Shown here in pieces: positions 50,149-58,071 of a stretch of DNA of 64,000 bases. The stretch is from Oerskovia sp042887685 (lineage in GTDB: Bacteria; Actinomycetota; Actinomycetes; Actinomycetales; Cellulomonadaceae): positions 59,201-123,200 of the forward strand of contig NZ_JBHVOS010000016.1 of the NCBI RefSeq assembly GCF_042887685.1, read 5' to 3'. The translations under genes and the position numbers were made by a program. Position 1 is the stretch's first letter. Every line of letters starts with the position of its first letter. A model generated the notes under the pieces. The model did not search any database. It worked only from the letters and a program-made list of their open reading frames with translations, and had not been told where the DNA came from.

Positions 50149-52073
50149 TCTGCCGCGCCTCGCTCCCACGCAGCCCACAGCTCCGCGTACCGACCGCCGG
50201 CCTCGCACAGCGCGTCGTGGGTCCCCGACTCGACGATCCGCCCAGCCTCCATGACGACGACACGGTCGGCGGTCCGGGCCTGGCTGAGCCGGTGCGCGAT
50301 GACGACGGCGGTCCGCCCGGACAGCACTGCCCGGGCGGCCAGGTCGAGGGTCGCGGCGCCGTCGGTCCCGACCTCCGCGGTCGCCTCGTCGAGCACGACG
50401 ACCGCCGGGTCGAGCAGCAGGATCCGCGCGAGGGCGAGCTGCTGCGCACGGTCGGGCGGCAGGTCGAGCCCGCCCGCACCGACCATGGTGGCGAGGCCGT
50501 CGGGCAGGTCGTGGGCCCAGTGCGCCTCGACCGCGTCGAGGGCCGCGGTCAGCTCGTCGTCGGTCGCTTCGGGGGCCGCGAGGCGCAGGTCCTCGGCGAG
50601 CGTCCCGCTGAAGACGTGGACCTCCTGGCTCACCATCGCGGCGCCGTCTCGTCGGCCGGCGGCGTCCTGCACGGCCCGACGGCGTCGCCCCGGTTCCTCG
50701 CCGAGCACCCTGACCGTGCCGCGCGTCGGGCGGTGGATGCCCATCGCGAGCTTCGCGACCGACGTCTTGCCCGCTCCTGACGCCCCGACGAGCGCGACAC
50801 GCTCGCCCTCGGCGATGTCGAGGTCGATGTCGACGACGACGTCGTGCCCGGGGGAGTAGGCGAACGTCACGCCCCGGAGCACGACGGCGGAGCGCGTCCT
50901 CCGTGAGGAGGTCGCCGGGCTGAGGTGGTCACCCTGGGCGGACAGGGCGTCGCCCTCGGCAAGAGGGCGGTCACCCTCGGCGAACGGGGCGTCACCCTGG
51001 GCGGACAGCGCGTCACCTTCGGCGGAGCTCCGGTCGCCCTCGGCGGTCGCAGCCGTCGCCGTCGTCACGCCCACGAGCCGTGCGAGCCCCGCACCCGCCT
51101 TCTGGATCTCGTCGAACTCGCCCAGCACCGTCCCGATCGGCCCGAACAGCCGGTGGAAGTACAGTGCGGCCGCCGTCGCGGCGCCCACCGTCACGGCGTC
51201 GCCCGACACGAGCCAGAACCCCACGGTGAGCACGGCCCCGAGCCCGATCAGCTCGGCGACGTTGAGGCGGTTGTAGAACCGGGTGAGCAGCCCGATCCCG
51301 GTCAGCGCGAGGTCGATCGCACGCAGCGAGGACCGGGCGACGAGGGCCTCGTGCCGGTCGCCGTGGCCGAGCGTCGTGACGGTCGTCGCGCCCGCGACGG
51401 TCTCGATGACCTGCTCGGTGCGCTGCGCCTCGGCGACACGCACCTCCCGGTACACGGGGCCCGAGCGACGCAGGAACCAGCGCAGCGACACGACCTGCAG
51501 GGGAGCGGCCGCGACCGCGGCGAGCGCGAAGCGCCAGTCCAGGGCGCCGAGCCCCACGAGCGTCAGGACGATCGTGAACGCTGCGGACGTGACCGCGGGC
51601 AGCACGCCCGAGATCGCCTCGCTCACGGCGTCGACGTCTCCCGAGACGCGCGCGACGACGTCGCCGACGCCCGCGTGCTCGACCTGTTCGAGGGGCAGGT
51701 CGAGCGCACTCGCGAGGACGTCCTCGCGCAGGTCGGCGAGGGCTCCCTCGCAGATCCGGGCGAGCAGGGTCTGGCCGAGGTAGCCGAGCCCGGCGCTCAG
51801 CACGCCGGCTCCGAGGAGGAGCAGCGCGTAGCGGACGAGGTCGGAGGTCTCGCCGCCCTCCGCCACGACGTTGACCAGGGCCCCGAGCAGCGCGGGGGCC
51901 GCTAGACCCGCGACGGACCCGGCGAGGAGGACCGCGACGGTCCCGGCGAAGAGCCACCGGCGCCGCGTGAGCATGCGCCACAGGGCCGCGTTGGTCGCGG
52001 CGGTCGTGGCGACGGGCAGGATCTCGTGCGCGGGCGCGACGCGCGGCACCCGGGCAGCGGTACCGGCGCTCAC
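50136..52073 (-). CDS. Heterodimeric ABC transporter subunit, degenerate signature
   Basis: A 645-residue exporter-fold half-transporter: six-helix membrane domain (about 30-330), then an ATPase domain (about 395-640). Walker A GASGAGKTS (about 428) and Walker B VVVLDEATAEV (about 555) are intact, but the signature LSGGQ is replaced by LPPDR (about 534). A linker of six 21-bp repeats (50928-51053) before the ATPase reads SAEGDAL/SAQGDAP/FAEGDRP and so on. GTG overlaps the partner's stop (GTGA). Together with the partner and the AraC gene it resembles YbtPQ/IrtAB-type siderophore importers. Confidence 0.88.
   Translation of the reverse strand: MSAGTAARVPRVAPAHEILPVATTAATNAALWRMLTRRRWLFAGTVAVLLAGSVAGLAAPALLGALVNVVAEGGETSDLVRYALLLLGAGVLSAGLGYLGQTLLARICEGALADLREDVLASALDLPLEQVEHAGVGDVVARVSGDVDAVSEAISGVLPAVTSAAFTIVLTLVGLGALDWRFALAAVAAAPLQVVSLRWFLRRSGPVYREVRVAEAQRTEQVIETVAGATTVTTLGHGDRHEALVARSSLRAIDLALTGIGLLTRFYNRLNVAELIGLGAVLTVGFWLVSGDAVTVGAATAAALYFHRLFGPIGTVLGEFDEIQKAGAGLARLVGVTTATAATAEGDRSSAEGDALSAQGDAPFAEGDRPLAEGDALSAQGDHLSPATSSRRTRSAVVLRGVTFAYSPGHDVVVDIDLDIAEGERVALVGASGAGKTSVAKLAMGIHRPTRGTVRVLGEEPGRRRRAVQDAAGRRDGAAMVSQEVHVFSGTLAEDLRLAAPEATDDELTAALDAVEAHWAHDLPDGLATMVGAGGLDLPPDRAQQLALARILLLDPAVVVLDEATAEVGTDGAATLDLAARAVLSGRTAVVIAHRLSQARTADRVVVMEAGRIVESGTHDALCEAGGRYAELWAAWERGAADRRG
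50928..51053. repeat. Family B array translated in frame, 21-bp period
   Basis: Six copies of GTCACCCTCGGC plus 9 bp, each exactly 21 bp (starting 50928, 50949, 50970, 50991, 51012, 51033), giving a 7-residue protein repeat of the type xAEGDxx. The core is the same as in the 22-bp intergenic arrays. Confidence 0.92.
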
Positions 52074-53899
52074 GAGGCGACCAGCTCGGCGTCGGAGCCG
52101 GCGTCGGAGCCGGCAGCGGCGTCGGAGCCGGCAGCGGCGTCGGAGCCGGCCGCGCCGGCACCAGCCGTGCCGTCCGGGCCAGCACCGCCGGCGCTCACAG
52201 CGACCACCACTTGGTCGCACACCGCGAGCAGCGTCGGGCTGGTCGTGACGAGCAGCAGCGCGCGGTCGGGCATCGTCCGGAGCGCCGCGGCGATCCGGGC
52301 CTCGGTCACGGTGTCGACGGCGGTCGTCGGGTCGTGCAGCACGAGCACGGGTTCGGGGCGGTGCAGGGCCCGGCCGAGGACGAGGCGTTGGCGCTGCCCG
52401 CCGGACAGGTGCTGGCCGCGGCCGGTCAGGTGGGTGTCGAGGCCGTCGGGCAGGTGCCCGAGGACCTCGGTCGTCCCCGAGGCGTCGAGCGCGCGCGGGT
52501 CGAGCGGGCCGTCGGGCGCGAGGTTGGCGCGCACGCTCGTGCTGAACAGCGACGCGTCGTGCCGGGCCGCGAAGACGAGCGTGCGTCCGGTCGCGGGGTC
52601 GAGCGTCGAGAGGTCGGTCCCGTCGACGACGACGGCTCCGGGTGGGGCGGGCGCGCGGCACCCGAGGACGTCGACGAGCGCGGCCGCGTCTTCGGCGTCG
52701 GGCACGACGACGCCCACGACCTGGCCGCGGCGGACCGTGACGGGTGGGACCTCGGAGCCGCCGAAGATCCCGGCGAGGGTCACCGCGCCGCCCGGCGGCA
52801 CCGCGCCGCCCGGCGGCACCGCGCCCGCGCCCGCACCCGCGCCCACGGGCCCGGCCGCAGGGCTGTGGACGGTCGGCTCGCCGAGCAGGCGGAGCAGGCG
52901 CCGTGCGGACGCCCGCTTCTGTGCGAGCTCGACGCCGAGGAACCCGGTCCGGGACATGGGCTCCTGGACGAACTGGGCGAGCCCCACGACGGCGACGAGC
53001 TCGCCCACGGTGATCTGCCCGGCGAGCGCCATGCGGCCCGCGAACAGCGCGACCACGGCGAGGAACACGACCGAGAGCACCTCGCTGACGGCCTGGTACG
53101 CGGCGCGGGAGCGGACGGCGCGGAGCGCGGCCCCGAGGGAGCCCCGGCTCGCGCGGCGGTAGCGGTCGGCGGCGGCCTCCTCGGCGCCCAGGCCCTTGAG
53201 GACGCGCAGGCCGGTGACGAGGTCGGTCGCGAGGCTGCCGGCGCGCGCAGCGGTCTCCTGCTCGGCCTCGCTGCGGGCCTCGAGCGGCACGGACAGCCGG
53301 TGCATGACGAGCAGCATCACGGGGGTAGCGACGAGGACAGCGACGCCGAGCGGGACGGAGACGAGCAGGAGGCTCGCGGCGGTCGTGCCGATCGCGGCGA
53401 GCGCGCCGAGCTGTCCGGTGACGAGCCAGGCGATCCCTGCGACACGGTTCGTGTCGGAGGAGGCGATGGTCAGGGTCTCGCCCGCGGCGCGGCGCCGGGC
53501 CATGCCGCGCGGGTCGAGGATGCGCGCGACGGTGAGCTGGCGCAGGTCGTGCGCCGCGAACGAGAACGCGCGGACGGTGGAGCGCATGCCGATGCGCCAC
53601 GCCATGGTCAGGACGAGGAAGACGGCCGTGAGGACGCCGAGCCACAGCCCGAGCGCGGCACCGTCGCGAGGCATGATCGCGCGGTCCACGACCACGCCGA
53701 TGAGCACGGGCACGAGAGCCTCGGCGACCTGGTGGACCATGAAGCCGCTCGCGCCCGCGGTCAGCAGGAGCCACCGGCGGTTGCCTGCGAGGACGAGGCG
53801 GAAGATGCCGCCGACGGTCGTCGGCGGCGCGTCGACACCTGTCGGCGGGGGAGGAGAGCCCGGCTCCGGGCGTGCGGGACGGCGAGGTCGGAGGGGCAT
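52070..53899 (-). CDS. Heterodimeric ABC transporter subunit, degenerate Walker A/B
   Basis: A 609-residue half-transporter: membrane domain (about 35-320), ATPase domain (about 365-570). The signature LSGGQRQR (about 496) is perfect, but the Walker A position reads VVPDAEDAAALVD with no GxGK(S/T), and Walker B reads VLVLHDPTTAVD, lacking the Asp-Glu pair. It therefore cannot bind ATP normally itself but supplies the signature to the partner's Walker A. The C-terminus is a run of SDAAAG repeats. ATG at 53899, 7 bp from the iron box at 53906-53924. First gene of the pair. Confidence 0.88.
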   Translation of the reverse strand: MPLRPRRPARPEPGSPPPPTGVDAPPTTVGGIFRLVLAGNRRWLLLTAGASGFMVHQVAEALVPVLIGVVVDRAIMPRDGAALGLWLGVLTAVFLVLTMAWRIGMRSTVRAFSFAAHDLRQLTVARILDPRGMARRRAAGETLTIASSDTNRVAGIAWLVTGQLGALAAIGTTAASLLLVSVPLGVAVLVATPVMLLVMHRLSVPLEARSEAEQETAARAGSLATDLVTGLRVLKGLGAEEAAADRYRRASRGSLGAALRAVRSRAAYQAVSEVLSVVFLAVVALFAGRMALAGQITVGELVAVVGLAQFVQEPMSRTGFLGVELAQKRASARRLLRLLGEPTVHSPAAGPVGAGAGAGAVPPGGAVPPGGAVTLAGIFGGSEVPPVTVRRGQVVGVVVPDAEDAAALVDVLGCRAPAPPGAVVVDGTDLSTLDPATGRTLVFAARHDASLFSTSVRANLAPDGPLDPRALDASGTTEVLGHLPDGLDTHLTGRGQHLSGGQRQRLVLGRALHRPEPVLVLHDPTTAVDTVTEARIAAALRTMPDRALLLVTTSPTLLAVCDQVVVAVSAGGAGPDGTAGAGAAGSDAAAGSDAAAGSDAGSDAELVAS

Positions 53900-53905
53900 G
53901 CTTGC

Positions 53906-53924
53906 TAAGGTAATGCTTACCTTC
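53906..53924. promoter_or_regulatory. Iron box between the ABC pair and araC
   Basis: TAAGGTAATGCTTACCTTC, palindromic core AAGGTAA-TGC-TTACCTT, 13 of 19 matches to the DtxR/IdeR consensus. It could repress both divergent promoters when iron is plentiful. Confidence 0.75.
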
Positions 53925-53954
53925 CTGAGCCGATGTGGGATAGCCTGCCCAATC

Positions 53955-54968
53955 ATGTCGCTCATCGGCCAGGCCTCCTCCGCTCCCCTCGTGCCCGTCC
54001 GCCTCCCGGGCGGCGGCCCGGGGACCACCGGCGGCCCCGGGATCACCGGCGGCCCCTGCGACTCCGACGCCGCCGAGGGCGCCGCGCTCCTCGCGGCGGC
54101 GCGCGAGGTCCGGTCCGTGTCGACGTCGCACTTCCCGCCCAGCACGCCGGGCCTGTGGCCCGTGCACGTGCACGCGTTCCACGAGCTGCTGTGGGGCACG
54201 CAGGGCGTGCTGACGGTCGAGACCGAGCACGGCTTCTTCGCGGTCCCGCCGACGATCGGCCTGTGGATCCCCGCGGGCGTCGCGCACGCGGTCCAGACGG
54301 CCGGCGGCACGGGCTTCTACTGCACGTACGTGGACGCGGACGTGGCGGCCTCGCCCGCGCTGCCGGCGTCGGGCCCGGAGCCCGCGGACGACCCGTTCGT
54401 CGCGGTCCTCGACCGCGCGCACCGCACCACCGCGGTCTCGGTCCCGCCCGCGGCGCGCGAGCTCATGGTCCACCTGTCGCAGCGCGACATGGCCCCGGCG
54501 GCCCGACGGCGCAGCGAGCGTGTCGTCGTCGACCTCCTGTCTCCCGTGGACGTCACGCCCATGGTGCTGCCCATGCCCTCGGACGCGCGCCTGGCGTCGG
54601 TCGCCAGGCGTCTGCTGGACGACCCTGCCGACACGCGGTCGCTCGAGGCGTGGGCGCGCGAGGTGTCGGTGAGCGTGCGCAACTTCTCCCGGCTGTTCCA
54701 CCGGGAGACGGGCATGACGTTCGCGCAGTGGCGCATCCACGCGCGGGTCCGGGTCGCGATCGGGCTGCTCGCGGGCGGGATGCCGGTGGGGACGGTCGGG
54801 CGCAGGGTCGGGTACCGGACGCCGAGCGCGTTCGTGCAGTCGTTCCGGCGGGTGCTCGGTCACACGCCGGGCTGGTACGTGGCCTCGGTGAGGGCCGATG
54901 CGGAACATCCCCTGGCCGCTGGTGGCGATGATCGGCCGGTCCCGCAGCCACGGGCCTGGTTAGGGTAG
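53955..54968 (+). CDS. AraC-family transcriptional regulator
   Basis: The 337-residue protein has a Gly/Pro-rich start (1-40), a cupin-like ligand domain (about 55-130; HFPPSTPGLWPVHVHAFHELLW) and a C-terminal AraC double helix-turn-helix (about 240-325; AREVSVSVRNFSRLFHRETGMTFAQWR, GRRVGYRTPSAFVQSFRRVLGHTPGWY). It sits between the ABC pair and the siderophore operon, as YbtA does in yersiniabactin loci, and probably activates both in response to the siderophore. TAGCCT at 53941-53946 ends 8 bp before the ATG. A family A core at 54501 is read as ARRRSE. Confidence 0.9.
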   Translation: MSLIGQASSAPLVPVRLPGGGPGTTGGPGITGGPCDSDAAEGAALLAAAREVRSVSTSHFPPSTPGLWPVHVHAFHELLWGTQGVLTVETEHGFFAVPPTIGLWIPAGVAHAVQTAGGTGFYCTYVDADVAASPALPASGPEPADDPFVAVLDRAHRTTAVSVPPAARELMVHLSQRDMAPAARRRSERVVVDLLSPVDVTPMVLPMPSDARLASVARRLLDDPADTRSLEAWAREVSVSVRNFSRLFHRETGMTFAQWRIHARVRVAIGLLAGGMPVGTVGRRVGYRTPSAFVQSFRRVLGHTPGWYVASVRADAEHPLAAGGDDRPVPQPRAWLG

Positions 54969-54978
54969 GGATACCTAA
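54960..54978 (+). promoter_or_regulatory. Iron box of the second siderophore operon
   Basis: TTAGGGTAGGGATACCTAA matches 14 of 19 positions of the DtxR/IdeR consensus with perfect outer arms TTAGG/CCTAA. It lies 52 bp before the first binding-protein gene and overlaps the araC stop region. Confidence 0.85.
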
Positions 54979-55030
54979 CCACTCCTGGCGACGACCGCCG
55001 CGCCGCCGCCACCTGCCCAGGAGCACACCT

Positions 55031-56044
55031 GTGACCCTCGTCCTGCCTGCCCACCCCGACATCTCCGACGTGACGCCCCATCCGGTCGCCGAGGAACAGT
55101 GGCAGCGGATCGTCGCGGCGATCACCCGGCGCGACTTCCTGATCGGCGCCGGGGCCCTGACGGTCGCCGGGATCCTCGCCGCGTGCGGCGACGGGCAGTC
55201 CGGGTCCGCGGTCGCGGGCGGGGAGACCCAGCCCTTCGAGCACGACGGCTACCGCACCGACCTCCCCCTGCACCCCGAGCGGGTCGTCGTCCTGGAGGCC
55301 CGTGCGGGCCTCGAGTTCGCGCTCCTCGCCGGCCTGCCGATCGTGGCGACCGAGTGGTCGGACGAGAGCCACCTCATGGCGCACCTCCCGAAGGGGGTCG
55401 AGCGCCTCGGCGGCTCCAACATCGAGCCCAACGCGGAGTCGATCCTGTCCCACCAGCCCGACATGCTCGTCGTCGGCGCGGGGTGGTGGACCTACTACCA
55501 GGAGAACGAGCTGCTGGCCGACGGCATCGCGCCCGTCCTCGTCGTCGGCGACGACGACCCCGACTGGAAGGGGTCGCTGCGGCGCCAGCTCGCCGCGTTC
55601 GGTCGCGAGAAGCAGGCGACCGACGCGATCGACGCCTACGACGCCACGGTCGCGGACGTCGCCGCCGAGATCGCCCCGCTCGTCGCCGGACGCACGGTCG
55701 TCATCGCGGGCGCCGACGAGGAGGGCTTCTGGATCCAGGAGCCCGACAGCTTCTGCTCGGGCATCGCGCGCGACGTCGGCATGGACCTCGTGGTCCCCGA
55801 GGCCGGGCAGAGCAACGGCTCGGTGTCGAGGTACTCGTTCGAGAACCTCGACGTCTTCCACGGCGCCGACCTGGTCGTGCTCCAGAACCCCGACGACCCG
55901 GCGACGACCAACCCTGCCTGGCAGGCCGTGCCCGCCGTCCAGGCGGGCCGCGTCGCCGAGCTCCGCTACGACCGCAACTTCGGGCTCGCCCTGACGGCGC
56001 AGGTCTTCGCGGAGGACCTGCGCGAGGCAGCGCGCCTCCTCTGA
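55031..56044 (+). CDS. Siderophore-binding lipoprotein with twin-arginine signal
   Basis: A FecB-type binding protein of 337 residues. Unusually for the family, the N-terminus extends 35 residues before TRRDFLIGAG, a twin-arginine (Tat) motif, and then a lipobox LAAC at about 54-57. It is thus probably exported folded, then lipidated. The binding domain shows PERVVVLEARAGLEFALLAG and WWTYYQENELLADGIAPVLVVG. AGGAG precedes GTG 55031. First gene of the operon, controlled by the iron box at 54960. Ends before a 170-bp C-rich spacer. Confidence 0.88.
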   Translation: MTLVLPAHPDISDVTPHPVAEEQWQRIVAAITRRDFLIGAGALTVAGILAACGDGQSGSAVAGGETQPFEHDGYRTDLPLHPERVVVLEARAGLEFALLAGLPIVATEWSDESHLMAHLPKGVERLGGSNIEPNAESILSHQPDMLVVGAGWWTYYQENELLADGIAPVLVVGDDDPDWKGSLRRQLAAFGREKQATDAIDAYDATVADVAAEIAPLVAGRTVVIAGADEEGFWIQEPDSFCSGIARDVGMDLVVPEAGQSNGSVSRYSFENLDVFHGADLVVLQNPDDPATTNPAWQAVPAVQAGRVAELRYDRNFGLALTAQVFAEDLREAARLL

Positions 56045-56214
56045 CCCTGGGCCCCGGCCCCGGCCATGAGGCTCGCCACGACCCGGCCCGCCACGACCCG
56101 ACCCGGCCCGGCAGACCCGGCCCGGCCGACCCGCGCCGCGACCCTGCGGCCCCACCCGCCACCCCACCTCCACCCGCCGCGACCTGCGCGGCCCCTCCCG
56201 AACCAGGACGTCCC

Positions 56215-57195
56215 ATGACCACACGCACCCCACGCACCACCCGTACCGCCCGCTCAGCCCTGGTCGCCGCCTCCGCGGCGACGGTCGCCCTGCTGCTCGG
56301 TGCGTGCGCCTCGGGCACCGACGCGGGCTCCGGCTCCGGCGAGGCCGAGACCCGCACGGTCGACAGCGCGTTCGGCGAGACCACGATCCCGACCGACCCG
56401 CAGGCCGCGCTCGGCGTCTACACGACCGACCTCGACATGCTGATCACGCTCGGCATCCCGCTCGCGGACTCCCAGCCGATCCGCTCGCAGGGGTACACGA
56501 CCTTCCCGTCGTTCTTCGACCAGAAGGCGCTCGAGGGCATCAAGACGTTCGAGAACTTCCCCGAGTACAACTACGAGGAGATCCTCGCGGCCGAGCCCGA
56601 CGTGATCCTCAACGGTCTGGGCTACGACGACGAGCTCGTGACCAAGCTCCCCGACATCGCCCCGACGTACAGCTTCAACGGGTTCGACGGCCGCGACTGG
56701 CGCGAGAGCTTCGCCGAGGTCGCGAAGGCGTTCGACAAGGTCGCCGAGCACGACGCCTGGACCGCGAAGTACCAGGCCAAGGTCGACGACGTGAAGGCAC
56801 GTCTCGCCGCGGCCGGCATCGACCCGGTCGTCGGGCCGGTCGGGTACGGCGACGGCGAGGTCATCACGTCCTGCTACGGCACGCCCTGCCTCGTCTTCAA
56901 GGACCTCGGCCTCAGGATCACGCCCCTCGTCGAGCCCGAGGAGGGCACGACGCTCGGCACCGAGCAGCTCGAGCAGCTCGCGGGCATCGACTGGGTCTTC
57001 ACCTCGACGGCCCCCGACGAGAAGACGGGCGAGCTCACCGACCCGTTCGCCGAGCTCGCGGGCAACGGCCTGTGGACGTCGCTGCCGTTCGTCGCGAACG
57101 GGAACGTCGCCGTGCACGACATGGAGATGATCTACGGCTCGCCCAGCGGCCAGTACGCGTTCCTCGAGGTCGTCGAGAAGGCGCTGCTGCCGTGA
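56215..57195 (+). CDS. Second siderophore-binding lipoprotein
   Basis: A 326-residue FecB/FepB-type protein with an ordinary Sec signal ending in the lipobox LGAC (about residues 28-31). The binding domain shows GVYTTDLDMLITLGIPLADSQPIR, FENFPEYNYEEILAAEPDVILNG and VGYGDGEVITSCYGTPCLVFKDLG. It shares little sequence with the binding protein upstream, so the two may recognise different siderophores for the same permease. Its TGA overlaps the next gene's ATG (TGATG). ATG at 56215 lies 6 bp after AGGACG. Confidence 0.9.
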   Translation: MTTRTPRTTRTARSALVAASAATVALLLGACASGTDAGSGSGEAETRTVDSAFGETTIPTDPQAALGVYTTDLDMLITLGIPLADSQPIRSQGYTTFPSFFDQKALEGIKTFENFPEYNYEEILAAEPDVILNGLGYDDELVTKLPDIAPTYSFNGFDGRDWRESFAEVAKAFDKVAEHDAWTAKYQAKVDDVKARLAAAGIDPVVGPVGYGDGEVITSCYGTPCLVFKDLGLRITPLVEPEEGTTLGTEQLEQLAGIDWVFTSTAPDEKTGELTDPFAELAGNGLWTSLPFVANGNVAVHDMEMIYGSPSGQYAFLEVVEKALLP

Positions 57196-58070
57196 TGCGC
57201 ATCCACCGCGCCGAGGTCGTGGCCGTCGAGCGCCTGACCGCCGGCATGATCCGGGTCACGCTCGGCGGCGAGGGCCTCGCGGACTTCGGGTCCACGGGCG
57301 TCGGCGACGAGTACGTGCGCCTGTTCCTCCCCTCGCCGGGCGAGGCCGAGCCGGTCCTGCCGTTCGCGACCGAGGACTCGTGGGACTACCCCGAGGGCGT
57401 CGTCCCCTCGCCCATGCGGACCTACACGATCCGTGCCGTGCCCTCACCGGGCCTGGTCGTGATCGACTTCGTCGTCCACGACGGGGGAGTCGCCGCGACC
57501 TGGGCCCAGCAGGCCAAGCCGGGCGACGTCGTCGGGCTGAACTCCCCGCGCGGGCTGTACGACCCGCCCGCGGACCTCGCGTGGCAGGTCCTCCTCGCGG
57601 ACGCGACGGGCCTGCCCGCGGTCGGCCGGCTGATCGAGCAGGCCCCGGCGGGCGTGCGCACGCGCGTCGTCGTCGAGGTGCCCGACGCGGGCCACCGCCA
57701 GTCCTTCCCCGTGAACCCCGACGTCGAGATCGCGTGGGTCTACGGCGGCAACGGCCACGGGCCGTGCCGGCTCGAGGAGATCCTGCGGAGCATCGACCTG
57801 CCCGACGGCGCCGGGTACGTCTGGTTCGCGGGCGAGACCAAGGTGCTGCGCGCCGTCCGCAGGTACCTGCGCCACGAGCGCGGTCTGCCCGTCACGGCCT
57901 ACAAGACCATCGGGTACTGGACCGCCGGCGGCGAGGAGTGGGAGGAGCGCTGGGAGAACCTCGACCCGAGCGTCAAGGCGTGGATCGACGCCCTGTGGGC
58001 GGACGAGGAGCGCGACGAGGAAGAGATCACCGACGAGTACTTCGACAAGCTCGAGTCGCTGGGGCTGTGA
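57195..58070 (+). CDS. Siderophore-interacting protein (FAD ferric reductase)
   Basis: A 291-residue SIP-family protein of the ViuB/YqjH type. The FAD-binding motif RTYTIRAV is at about 76-83 and VVIDFVVHDGGVAATWAQQAKPGD follows; the C-terminal NAD(P)H part has LLADATGLPAVGRLIEQ and YVWFAGETKVLRAVRRYLR. It would reduce Fe(III) bound to imported siderophore in the cytoplasm and free the iron. The acidic C-terminus (DEERDEEEITDEYFDKL) is longer than usual. Located between the binding proteins and the permeases of the same operon. Confidence 0.93.
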   Translation: MRIHRAEVVAVERLTAGMIRVTLGGEGLADFGSTGVGDEYVRLFLPSPGEAEPVLPFATEDSWDYPEGVVPSPMRTYTIRAVPSPGLVVIDFVVHDGGVAATWAQQAKPGDVVGLNSPRGLYDPPADLAWQVLLADATGLPAVGRLIEQAPAGVRTRVVVEVPDAGHRQSFPVNPDVEIAWVYGGNGHGPCRLEEILRSIDLPDGAGYVWFAGETKVLRAVRRYLRHERGLPVTAYKTIGYWTAGGEEWEERWENLDPSVKAWIDALWADEERDEEEITDEYFDKLESLGL

Positions 58071-58071
58071 G

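Noticed and set aside
50136..54908. One 1590-residue ABC protein
   Set aside because: The long open frame upstream of 52073 is antisense or out-of-frame to the second ABC gene and AraC; the GTGA overlap at 52070-52073 marks the true start.
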